DNA of 64,000 nucleotides from Gnetum montanum (lineage: Eukaryota; Streptophyta; Gnetopsida; Gnetales; Gnetaceae). This document shows, piece after piece, positions 48,195-58,521 of the stretch. Below the pieces are notes generated by a model. That model ran no database searches. It was given only the letters and a program-made list of their open reading frames with translations, and was not told the origin of the DNA. Every line of letters starts with the position of its first letter. The first letter of the stretch is position 1. Both the position numbers and the translations under genes were made by a program. The stretch lies in assembly GCA_015680685.1 (NCBI GenBank), contig MNCI01011783.1, forward strand, positions 286,439-350,438, given 5' to 3'.

Positions 48195-51100
48195 TACGTG
48201 ACTTGCGTTAGAGCCGTTGCTAGATCTCTACTGTTGCGTGCATGTTTGTCGATAGTAACTTGGTCCATTGGGCCCAACAGTTTTATTTCATGCATAGTTG
48301 GTTTGTCATTTTTTTTCGGAATCATTGATTTGGGAGTATCATGTTTTCTGGATGATTCACCCTTGTAGCTTGTGTTTGGTTTATCATTATGTGGTGTCAT
48401 GGGTACTGCACTTAGCGGGGTAGGTTTAGGAGGTCCTAAGGCTAGCCGTTGACGCTCCTTCTCCAAGCGTTTGTGTGTAAGCTTATCTGCTAAGTGTTCT
48501 CGTGTGTGGCATGGGGGTGCAGTTGGTTTTGGGACTTCAAGCTACTTTGGAACTTGTACTATGTATGGAGTCAAGAGGGTTTGCGGTTGGATGGTTGCAT
48601 GCGGTTGAGTGTCAGGCTGGCTGGGCACCTTGATGACATAAGGACTTGGTTTATTCTGTGTTTGTGGGGTGGAGGACTGGTGGTCACTAGAACGTTCGGG
48701 TGTCCTAACGACATATGGAGTTGGCCTAGCCAGAGGTTGTACCTCCGCTATTGCGACGGCAGATGGTACTCGGACTACGTAGGGAGTGGGCCGAATAGAA
48801 GGTGTTTGTGAATTTGGGGTAGTAGTGGTGGGAGGTAAGCGCACCACGTATGGTTTTTCATGTGTCGGGGTGTTAGAAGTTGCTACAGCGGGGGGTACTC
48901 TGATGACATAAGGTTTCTGCAGGGAGTATGATGGTTGAGGCACGAATGTTTGTACAGTGGGAGGAATACGCACCACAAATGGTTTATTAGGTGTTTGCTG
49001 CTCATGGTTGGAATAGATGGTGTTAATGCTAGGTGTTTCAGGTTTGTTATCAAGGTAGATTGTGTTGATCATGTACGGTGCCTCTTTGGTATTTAGAGGG
49101 TCTTTATACACACCCATGGCCTAGTTTTGTGGTTGGACCAGGTTGGCTTCATCAAAAGTGGTTTGACCTCTGTCGATTATTCATTGGATGTCTTGTTTTA
49201 GGGTGAAACAGTAATCCATGCCATGCCCATTACATTGATGATAATCGTAAAAACAGTCCATTCTAAAGCCTTTTGGTACTGGGGGCTCATCTGGCGTTGC
49301 TAGGCTTGGGTTCTGAACCAGTTGACAGAACCGATCTTGCCTTTGGATCGCTACAGGGGACAATTGTTTATGTTTCATTAATCCAGCCTTTAGGAGTTTG
49401 TTGAATAGTTGCGATGGCTTCATAGGCAGTGGCATGTATTGAGAGGGTTCTTTCCTCTCGAAGTTTCTCGTACGATTTGGTGTTGGGTTCTGTGATGAGG
49501 ATGATTCTGGTGCGGTCGCGGGAGTGGGTTTAGCGTAATTAGTAGGGGCAACAGGGGGTTTGCTTTATTGTCCCACATTTTCTTGTTGTGTTTCTGCTAC
49601 TTCTGCTATAGTTGTTTTAATGTTTTCTTTGTCTTTTTTACTATATTGGTTCTTAAAGGCTGAATATGCAGGGTCATGGTTGTTTTGTGCTACCTCCTCT
49701 ATGTTTTTGATCTGTACAAACGCTTGACTCAGAGTGCATGCATTGAGATAATATAGTTTGGATTTCACAAAATTGTTGATAGCCCATTTTAGGATGGTGA
49801 GGAGGTACATCTCTGGGATGGGCTCATGGAGCTCATTGAGAGCAGCACTCCATCGCTGGATGAATTTTTGGACAAGTTCAAGGGGTGCTTGCTTGACCTA
49901 TATGAGGCTGTCTAGTGTTGCTTCGGGTTTCAAGTTATACTTGAACCTAGTGATGAATTGGTGTAACAAATCTTTCAGAGAAGATATTGAGTTTCGTGGC
50001 AAGGCCCGATACCAATCAAGTGCTCTCCTAGCGAGGGACATGGGGAACACTCGTAGAATGGCATGTGGCCATGCCTGAAGTAGCATGCAATCTAGTCTAA
50101 ACATTATGAGGTGAGCGTTGGGGTATGTCTCCCCATTATATTTAGTCAGCGTAGGTAAAGCCACACCCTTGGGTAATGTTAGGGGTGGAACGAAAGAGCT
50201 GATAGGGCCATCGTGATAGAAGTCCACTACCTTCAGTTCTCCATCTAGGGCAGTTTTGAGGCGTTTGACCTCGTCAGTTAGCTCCTGCATTACCTTTTTA
50301 GCGTCAGCCTAGTCTTGGATGCTAGGTGAGATAGCAGGTTGGGGATGTTGTACAGTATACATGTTAGATTATTGGGCAGTGGGTTAGAAGGTAGAAAGTT
50401 GTGTGATCGGAGGCTGGACTTGTGGGATATTTGTAGCGAGTGGTGCAAAGGGTGGCATGTTGTAGGTAAGGGGTTGCTATTGTCGTGGTTGTCCTTGAGG
50501 GATGTTAGCTGGTAAAATTGTGTGAGGTGGTATGTTATAATGAGGGGGTTGATGTGATTGAGCACCAATCACTGTCCATTGCCCGTTCATGTTTTGTGTA
50601 GGAATCCCCTGAACTTGTTGGGTTACAGTTGTGAAGGATGCTCCTTAGGTTGGGATCCGCGGTATGTAGTGAGCGGATGTAGAAGCTGGTATTACATGCG
50701 GCATCCCAATCACTCGGGGCAGGAAGATTGCTCCTGCATCATTTTGAGGAGGTTTTATTTGGGAGAATTGAGGTATTGTTGCAATAGGGGGAATAGCGAG
50801 GGGAAGTGTGTTGAGTTGCTGATTGGTTGCAGGAGGAATATGAACAAGTGTGGAGGATTCTTGTTGAGGTATTTGCACTTGGGTAAATTTAAATGGTTGA
50901 AGGGACGTAATTTCCCCTGTGGTTGGATGAAACAAAGGGTTTGCATAGGTCTAGGAACTAAGAGTATGGTACAAATCTTCATGCTCAGATTGAGCTACGA
51001 AGTCATCTTCCTCTTCCAATTGAGGGTTTGCCAAAGACTGGTCTAAAGACTGACTCCTTTGTAGGAGGAGTTGTGAGATCAGCTCAAAGTAATGCTCTGG

Positions 51101-51220
51101 GAGAGGGATGATATTATACGGGTAAGGAATGAAGTCTTTTCCTCCCCTATAGAAGAGTTCGTATTGCCTCTTGACTTCTAATTCAGTTTGGTCTACGGTG
51201 AGGCTGGCTTGTATTTTCAC
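48195..51220 (-). pseudogene. G gag polyprotein
   Basis: Starts MKIQASLTVDQTELEVKRQY at 51220. A single frame runs about 1,000 codons, broken only by TAG/TAA/TGA codons that fit CAG/CAA/CGA or TGG. A Pro/Gln-rich region (50935-50400) precedes the capsid (ALPTLTKYNGETYPNAHL, ALDWYRALPRNSISS, about 50150-49950; QRWSAALNELHEPIPEM near 49830). A Tat/Ogre-type C-terminal element (YMPLPMKPSQLFNKLLKAG near 49430; CFYDYHQCNGHGMDYCFTLK near 49225) follows. The Cys/His spacing C-x3-H-x5-H-x3-C is typical of Ogre-like gag. There is no Ogre-type ORF1 upstream. Confidence 0.87.
48542..49117 (-). repeat. PYVVRVPP peptide repeat between gag and protease
   Basis: Within the gag-protease frame, seven imperfect repeats of about 20-28 aa each carry PYVVRVPP or a variant (PFVVRIPP, PYVIRVPP, PYVVRLPP, PYVVRVPS, PYVVRTPE, PYVIKVPS, PYIVQVPK), separated by Pro/Thr/Ser/Gln-rich linkers. 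Preserved wording in diverged DNA suggests past selection on the peptide. No known domain. Confidence 0.85.
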
Positions 51221-51462
51221 GCATATGAAATTGTATTGGTCCTAAGTTATGATGTTAGGCGATGGATTCCTCCCTTACAATCTAAGAGACCGGCAAGGCC
51301 CCACTGTGGGTTGTACCACGAGCTGTTGAACGGCCATGGTGCCTACAAGGTCTATGATAGACGTGGTTGTAGCGTTGGAGTTCGCAATGTTCATGATGAA
51401 TGGTTGAGAATACAACACGGTGGAAGGGATATAAAACTAGTATACTTAGTATTTCAGCAATG

Positions 51463-51895
51463 TAGATAGGGTCTACAGTGTAGAGCGTGTACCGTATACA
51501 TCAGCAGCATAGACAATGTCAGCATACAGCGTAGACAGGGTCTACAGCGTAGAGCGTGCAGCGTATACATCAGCAGCGTAGACAGCATCAGCATACAGCG
51601 TAGACAGGGTCTACAGCGTAGAGCGTGCAGCGTATACATCAGCAGCATAGACAGCATCAGCATACAGCGTAGACAGGGTCTATGGTGTAGCACGTGCAGC
51701 GTATACTAAACAGCATAGACAGAGTCAGCATACAGCGTAGAGCGTGCAACGTAAACTCAGCAGCGTAGACGCTGGGAATTTTGCAGACAGCATCGACATA
51801 AACTCAACAGTGTAGATGCTAGGAATTTTGCAGACAGAGTTGACATAAACTCAGCAGCATAGACATTGGGAGTTCTATAGATAGAGTAAGTTTTA
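51463..51895. repeat. 69 bp tandem repeat and relatives in G leader
   Basis: The landmark TAGACAGGGTCTACAGCGTAG recurs at 51463, 51532, 51601 and 51670, exactly 69 bp apart. Degenerate AACTCAGCAGCGTAGACGCTGGGAATTTTGCAGAC units follow at about 51740-51895. The array lies in the leader between PBS and gag. Confidence 0.92.
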
Positions 51896-51905
51896 AGCAG
51901 TTTCG

Positions 51906-51925
51906 GCCCTCCTTCTAGCGCCAAT
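51906..51925 (-). promoter_or_regulatory. G primer-binding site
   Basis: Minus-strand TTGGCGCTAGAAGGAGGGC starts a few bases after the 5' LTR end (GGTACA|AAAA). It is a PBS form of Tat-type elements and differs from the tRNA-Asp form of A, B and H2. I do not assign the tRNA. Confidence 0.75.
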
Positions 51926-51928
51926 TTT

Positions 51929-52665
51929 TGTACCATCCAAAATCGTCGGTCTCCAACTAGAATTAAACAAAAACCCGGAGATCTCCGGACATGCATAGAA
52001 GACCCTACCTTCACTTGAGGGCAAGCTACAATTAATGAAGGCAGAGTACCTTGAGTGGTCCGCACGTAGATCAGGCAAGGATTTCCCCGAACGTACACCG
52101 ATGTGCTATACGCTAGGTTATATGTAAATGGTGTAACTAATATAAAACGAAGCGTAAATGGCATAACTGGTGTAAACGAAGCATAAACATACAAGAGCAT
52201 AAACAGTAAATATGCAATAATGAATGAAAAACTGTAACAAATTGTAGCAAGGAAATGTAGCAATGTTTTTGCGGAATAAGAGTTACAATGCACCGATCTA
52301 ACGCAGTTGTGGCTTTGACACAAGGTGGACGAATAGCCCTGGTAGATGGAGGGATGACTGTGTGCTACTTCAAACTGCAGGCACAGCGTAGAGGCTGTAT
52401 GCTTAGCATGCAGGGTAAGGTCTAGTGTACAGGGTTTCTGTTCTGTTCTCAGTGTCTCTGGTTCTTTTTGTCTCTAGTTTGTTCAAAATTGCCAACCCCG
52501 ATCTAATGAAAAATTAGGGTTTTTATACAGTTTTAGTCGTTAGACTCAGGTTGGGTGACATGTGGCGCATTGACCAGGTGTGAAAGAATAAAATTTACAA
52601 GTATACAGCGTGCTATACGCCAGCGTATTTTGCTGTACGCCAGCGTATATTACTGTACACCAACC
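51929..52665 (-). repeat. G 5' LTR, truncated
   Basis: Aligns with 34917 to about 35650 of the 3' LTR (TGTAC start, shared TATA near 52520, CAGCGTATA units near 52610-52660). Similarity stops near 52665, so about 690 bp of outer U3 is missing. H2 sequence follows. Confidence 0.85.
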
Positions 52666-53065
52666 CAAGGTCAACCTGATGTCACACCCTTCCTTAGCTT
52701 CATCAAAAGCCCTTATCACTATGCCCAAGCCTCCACCTCACACTCCAACATCCATATGATCTAATGAATTCACCAATGTAAAGTGACACATAAATCCAAG
52801 CATACTACCATATAGTCAAGGGTGTCATAGTGGGCTGGATTTCCCTCATAATGTGCACACACCATCTAACCTACCCCACTATGCTTTCTATAATCAAGTG
52901 TATGATGAACGATTTCTCTATCTAGCCATCATACCACTAATAGACATCCAGTGGTTGGGGCATGAAGGGTTCCTAACATTTCATATATGCATGGATCCTA
53001 TTCATCCACTTATTAATCCTAGCCATGACCAAATGTTTAGTTGTGGGGGTCATGCCCCATTCTAA
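52666..53065 (+). pseudogene. H2 pol C-terminal tail
   Basis: The open frame 52853-53065 ends MFSCGGHAPF, which aligns with the end of pol in B (LSCGGDGYLCQPF) and H1 (SHGGDAIY). As there, the Gly-Gly codons form the purine run TTGTGGGGGT (53041-53050). The rest of H2 pol is absent. Confidence 0.55.
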
Positions 53066-54380
53066 TTTCTAGGATTCTTAAGTGTTATTTTATCTTTTTG
53101 TTTTGCAATTTTTTGTCATTTCTCTATTTCTTTTAATTTTTCTAATTGTGGTCTTCAATTTTTTGTTGTAATCTCGACCATGAATAAGTTTATCATGTTG
53201 CCCATTAAGGTGAGGTTTTTCTTTATGTTGCCTAGTCATAACAGGTTGATTATTCAGACATTGAGACCACAACATCCATCCACTAGTTCCATTAATAAGA
53301 GGTGTGTGCTCTGATCACAATGGTAATCTTTGTCATCATCCAATCATAAATAATTTGATAATCATTATGTATAGAGATAAGAGTGAAGGAACAAGGTGGA
53401 ATGACAAGGGTGTGACATCAAGTGGATTCATAGCTTCTCTTTGGCTACTTCTATATGTTCTATTATGTTGCTAAGGTTGTAACTATATCCTTGTAGATCT
53501 AACAAATAATGGGAGTAAGAGCAACTCAAAATGACACTAAATAAGCTTTCGTGGATCCCACTGGAAAGATATGTACCCATTCCTTAAGGTAGGAAACTTC
53601 ATAGAGCCAAATAATAATAATAAAAGTGTGCCACCATGACACTCGTCCCTTGCTCCTCCCTTGAACAAAATGCCAAGTGATGTTCCTCCTTGCAACTCTA
53701 GTAGACTTATGGTTGTTTGTTGATGGGATGAAGTGATGCAGTGTCACTACAATGTGGTATGAACTTGGTCTAACTTTTGGAAAGCAATACACATGGTTAT
53801 TTAACCACTAATTACACACAAGATTCCATTGTGACCATAATTAGAGACCTCATGCCCTAATTTCTGCAATCCCTTCTATAGTCCATCTCATCTTATTTTC
53901 CAAATGTTTATAACTTGTGGTTGGTGTAATGTAGAGTTATTATCTCAACTTGGTGGTTCTAACATGTGTGTTTTGTTCACAAGTATATTTTTTATTCAAC
54001 TTCTCTAGTGCCCACAGACATTAGAGGTGTGGTTCCACAAGGGCATCATAGGCTAGAGCCTACATTTGGGAGGACCCACTTGTGTAACTTTTGTAAATTG
54101 TCCTTGTTGCACATGACCACATTATTTTACATCCTCTAACTACTCACTTAAGTGAACTATCATTTCCCTTATCATTTTAATCAATCATTCCTCAACAATT
54201 ACTATACACCCTTCATCCTAGCCCCTTTTCACAAATTTTAATATATGACCCCACCATGATACATTTCTAGTGCCTCAAAATTAATTTTTCAAATATTCCA
54301 AACCTTCCAATTTAATATCAAATCATTCATTAAATATTAAAAGTTCATTATTTCCACCCAATCCCTATATTCATTGCATG
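53066..54380 (+). other. H2 post-pol untranslated segment
   Basis: AT-rich, with no convincing frame. Shares short blocks with 3081-4440 of H1, including a GGACCCACTTG motif near 54090. Confidence 0.6.
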
Positions 54381-54384
54381 TTAG

Positions 54385-54616
54385 CGGGGATGCGATATCG
54401 TGTCCGACCCAATATCAGGTATGTGATATCAGGTCTTGCCTACCTATATATAGTTATGACCCCACCTACTTCAACATTCATTTCCTTCATTTGCCACTAG
54501 GGGAGTTGTTGAAATTTCCCTTTGTGACTTAGAGCTTTACCTCTCCATCTTCCAAGCACAATATCTAGCTCCCAACATTCCGATGTCAATTCTGTTTGAT
54601 CCTATTTGAACCCAAA
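54385..54616 (+). promoter_or_regulatory. H2 internal promoter of the post-pol gene
   Basis: GCGATATCG, CAATATCAGG and GTGATATCAGG (54390-54432) precede CTATATATAG (54444-54453). This copies the layout of H2's own LTR U3 (GATATC palindromes then TATAAATA). A 5' exon would run to a donor-like AAA|GTGTTCC at 54617. Inference from layout. Confidence 0.5.
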
Positions 54617-55010
54617 GTGTTCCACTTAGTCATGGGAGGGGGAGGGGAGGGTGTACTGTAGTAGGAAGTGCACATACTTTTTTATGAAATTTGCTATCAT
54701 TTGAATGATATAATAGGAGTAATAAATTCAATATTTACTAAAGAAAAATTTTATGTTTAAAAGCCAAGTTAATTTTCATTAATCACCCAAGCCACCCAAA
54801 TGATTGTAAGTGCCACATGTAAAGAAATTAAAGAAACGCAATGATGTAAGGTCAACAATAACACATTTTGGAGCCATTTCTCATAAATATTTCTAACTCT
54901 AAAATCACACTACATAATTATGGATTATAACTAAGGCAATGAGTAAGGTATGAGTTGATAAAAATTTCTCTACACAACCTTAGTAATAGTTGATCTTTGT
55001 GTGATTACAG
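54617..55010 (+). other. H2 post-pol intron
   Basis: Donor-like GTGTTCC (54617) with a purine run CATGGGAGGGGGAGGGGAGG just inside (54630-54650). The acceptor TTGTGTGATTACAG ends at 55010, directly before ATG. The donor is weak; the acceptor is strong and matches H1, A and B. Confidence 0.5.
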
Positions 55011-57551
55011 ATGGTCCCAAAAAGAGGAGATCAAGCAGGACCTTCGCAAGGAGTAGCTAAATGCTTGAGAGGAGGTAGAGGCCAAGGACCTCACATAGAA
55101 CATGCAAAGCAGGAAGCACACTCATTCAACATTCATCAAGAAACCCCTATGACAGTGCAATCTAGCCATGTAGAACGTGGAGAAGTTAGAGCCCCAGAGC
55201 CATGGCAATGTCTCACGTTGTTCCTAGAATGTCTCCAAGCCATTCAAGAGAAGTCCACCTTCTCAACCATGATCATGGAGCTCAATTTTAGGCCCTTCAC
55301 CAATTTTTCCCCCAAACCAGTGAAGACACAGCTTAAGGTGTCTCCCTTGTGGTCCATTCTCTCGAAAAGTGGTGACTGGTATTTTGGTGAGACATACCAA
55401 TTTTGGCATGGAAAAGAAGAAGGCACCATTTCTAATGTAGATGGCATTCTCATTGATTTCTCTGCAAGGGCCATTATAGAGGTCTTGAATCTTCCTAATA
55501 AAGGACCAAAGGTTGCTCATTTTTCCACTCATTTGGATGCAAATGTAAGAAAGTTATGGTTAAAATGGGCTTACAACAAAGAAAATAAAGCTTACATAGA
55601 ATTGACCCTAGAAGAGAGACTTTACTTCAAGATCAACACTTATCACATTTTCCCCATCAAAGGCTTAAATAGAATATCCACTTATGCAGCATGAGGTAGT
55701 TCAATTTTGATGGAAAAATTTAATGCAAATTTTCCCCATTTATATTTGATGGAAATACTAAGGCAATTTGAAGAAAGAAAGATAGGGAAGCTTACCTTAC
55801 CTTTCCCTTGTCTCATCAGGAAGTTGTGTAGATGTGCTAGAATTTTGGGCTATACAAATGATGTTCTTAGAAAAGCCCAAAATGCTTTGTATGCTTCATG
55901 ATGTCAAAAATTTATTCAAGGTCATTGATGATGTTATGTAGCCTATTGTTTCAGCTAACCCCATGAGTGGATACATTTTTTTGATTTTAGGAGGAGAGTC
56001 CTAGTGGTCTTAGCAAATCTCTAGGAATGCGACATCCTTCCAAATCAGATTAGAGACTAGTGAAGGTACCACAGTTGTGGTCATGTAGCACTGGGATGTG
56101 GCAGGTGCAGTAGAGGTGGTCGTAGACCACATCAAAGAATCTTTTAATTTCCTATTATGCCACTGTTAGATTTCTCTAGAGCACGTGATGCTCAACTTTT
56201 GCCTAGTTCCTCAATGACTCTAGCAGAACATAAGGATGTTTTGGATTGCTTACTACAAACAAGACAAGTCATGACTTCCTTATTTGACATCCCTCAAGAT
56301 GTCATAGTAGTACAGTTAGACCTCATTTTAACTAAAGGAAAATTGGTCAGGGCTAAATCTAGGGCTGAGCATGTGGAAGCAGAGCTACAAAGACTACAAG
56401 AAAAGCTCATCACCCTACAAGCTGAATGAAAGGATCATTCCCAATTCATCCCAGCTGACAAATTGGATGTTTTCATAAATGAGCAACTAAATAAATTGTT
56501 GGAAGAGAATAAAAAAGTGGCAAGGGAGAAAGAATAGGTTAATTAGTATGCTTCCAAGTCATAATCTCAAATGTATGCACATGCTAAGGCTCTCAAGGCC
56601 CTATAGGAGGAGAATAAATAGTTTGCTATTGAAAATCTTTAATTGACAACAATTGAGAAATAGAAGAATATTCTTGAAGAAAGTTGTCAATAGATGTGAG
56701 AATAATTAGTACGGGTTTATTAACATATGAATTATTTGACTAGGGAAAATAGAACCCTTTCTATGGAGGAGGTCTAGGCCATCCATCAAAAGATGACAAT
56801 AGAGATTAGTGCATGGCAAAATGAGGCCAAGAAGCATGAGAAGTTGAAAGAGCACTTCCATGATCAGGTGGGGATGTACAAATAAATAATTGAAAAGGTG
56901 ATCCGTATGGCTAAGACTCACATTAACTCTTTTAGTACTCAAAACACTAACTAGTGAGCCATATTGGATACATATGCCTTTGCCCACCAAGTAGAACTAA
57001 AACAATGGGACCTGCAAATTCAAGACTTAATAGAGTACATGGAGTTGGAAAATCTGCAATATGCCAACTTAGTCATATTAATAGCAGGGCACCTGAGAAA
57101 TGAGCTTGAGAAATAAGTATCCACCACTTACACTAAGTATGAGATATAGTTTTCCAAACGTAAGAAAAAATTGCAAAAATTATAAGTTACAAACTCTGAA
57201 TTAGAAGTGGTCAAAGCAAGCTACCATGATCAAAGAGATGCAGTAGAAAATTTTTCTTGACAACTGATAGATTACCATGAATTACAAGATAAAGCTAGAG
57301 CCTATGAGGAGTAACAATGGCAATTTACTGCATGATATGTCAAAGTGAACTAGATGTTTCCACAGTTTCAATGTCCATGGGAGGTGCCAACTCCATCAAA
57401 CATTGGGACATCAACATGGACTATGCATGATCCTCGAATGGAAGAAGAGAAATTAAAAGTGCTTCTCACACATCAACAATCTCAGAAGCCAACAGTACTA
57501 GACAAAGGAAAAGCACCAATGGAGGAGCCACCACCTCTGGGAACCGCATGA
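55011..57551 (+). pseudogene. H2 post-pol ORF: possible plant transposon domain plus coiled coil
   Basis: About 850 codons from MVPKRGDQAGPSQG, the best copy of this gene in the window. Residues 1-228 are open (55011-55694); FWHGKEEGTISNVDGILIDF and, after one TGA, LPFPCLIRKLC resemble the 'putative plant transposon protein' family carried by many Athila-type elements. A middle block (ISRNATS) and a long Lys/Glu/Gln-rich coiled-coil-like part (56157-57330; RAEHVEAELQRLQEKL) follow. The C-terminus is PWEVPTPSNIG...KAPMEEPPPLGTA. Stops are mostly TAG/TGA, with at least two frameshifts near 55905-56155. The H1 copy aligns block by block. Role unknown. Confidence 0.7.
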
Positions 57552-57706
57552 GTTCCAACATTTTATATTTTGTGTTTTGTGTCCAAGTTTTGTGTTTCCC
57601 ATACTACGGCATGGTTAGTCAGTAGTAGTCAATAATTCCATACCTTCATAATGTTTTGTAAGGGGCTCATTTCTCATTGTATTAACTTGAGGATGAGTTT
57701 TTATTC

Positions 57707-57719
57707 AGTTGTGGGGGTA
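57707..57719 (+). promoter_or_regulatory. H2 3' polypurine tract
   Basis: CAGTTGTGGGGGTA immediately upstream of the LTR start TGATGAATC. Confidence 0.87.
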
Positions 57720-58516
57720 TGATGAATCACAATTTTCCAAGCCCTGATATCAGGTAAACGATATTGCAACCTAGATATGATATCATATACACGATATCAT
57801 GATTCCTATGTTAGCCTATAAATACAAAACTAAAGCACATAGTTGAAAATTTTTAGTGAAGTTCTTTTTGGAAGTTTAGTTTTTATTTTTCAATTTCTTT
57901 CTTTCTAGCTAGTTATTCCCAGTGCATGCCCATAGTGTGATTTTTGTAATTGCATAGCACCTTTGTTCAAGTGTGACATACTTGAACATGTGCATGATCA
58001 ACAATAAAGATCAAGATTACTTTCATCATTGTAGCATTCACTTAGATTAATTTTTATCATTTTAATTATTTAATGCCTTCTTTAGTTAACAATTCAATTT
58101 ATTGTTATTTACTTTTCCTATCATGAAGAAAAATGTGTACGCCTTAATCATGAGCGTTTACGTGTGAATACTTGGCACACCCAGTAGTAATCCCATGAAG
58201 TCCAAGATGTGTACAGATGATTAAGGACAGATACCATCACCATAGGCTAATTTAGGTTTTGATTAAATTATTAGTTTAATAAATTTATCATTTTTTCTAT
58301 CAGGATTAACATAGAATTAAGACAACATCATATGCCTCACTATGTACTAAACCATACATGACAAAGCTACTACTAGTCCATGTGGGAAGACAATGAACTA
58401 TGATCAATGTATAACTATCTAGGTGCCACAACTAATCTATCCATGGAGTTAGACTAGATCATATGTACACACTTGTATTCATATGGTTGAGCATAGGTAT
58501 ACCTCATGGCTCATCA
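57720..58516 (+). repeat. H2 3' LTR
   Basis: 797 bp, colinear with 32327-33130, TATAAATA at 57817-57824, ending GGCTCATCA, followed by TGTAT (58517-58521). Confidence 0.92.
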
Positions 58517-58521
58517 TGTAT

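Larger units (their letters stand above)
34917..52665 (-). mobile_element. Element G: Tat/Ogre-like LTR retrotransposon
   Basis: A ~17.7 kb minus-strand element inside H2 gag. Minus-strand order: 5' LTR (truncated), PBS, GCGTA-rich leader, gag, PYVVRVP repeat, protease, a ~5.9 kb interval with an antisense gene, RT-RNase H-aRH-integrase, repeat-rich 3' region, 3' LTR. The additional RNase H (aRH) after the normal one is diagnostic of the Tat lineage, and separation of protease from RT by a large non-coding interval is typical of Ogre. ATTGG (34912-34916) is the left flank; no copy is found on the right because that end is deleted. Confidence 0.85.
32327..58516 (+). mobile_element. H2: Athila-like LTR retrotransposon split by G
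   Basis: Two LTRs in the same orientation (32327-33130 and 57720-58516) share length, GATATC-rich U3, TATA box and U5. TGTAT flanks both (32322-32326 and 58517-58521), so they are one insertion. Between them are a tRNA-Asp-type PBS, gag, then the foreign element G, then a pol C-terminal tail, the post-pol gene and the PPT. Protease, RT, RNase H and most of integrase are missing, lost at the right edge of G. Confidence 0.9.

Noticed and set aside
51454-51693. 79 aa minus-strand frame with 23 aa periodicity
   Set aside because: The periodicity is a by-product of the 69 bp tandem repeat; there is no independent coding evidence.
51757-52323. 188 aa minus-strand frame across the G 5' LTR
   Set aside because: It covers LTR, PBS and leader; the 3' LTR copy has an equivalent short frame (35416-34931) only because the LTRs are alike.
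32327-58516. H2 as a single 26 kb giant element
   Set aside because: An internal pair of LTR-like sequences with their own PBS and opposite-strand coding shows a nested element (G).
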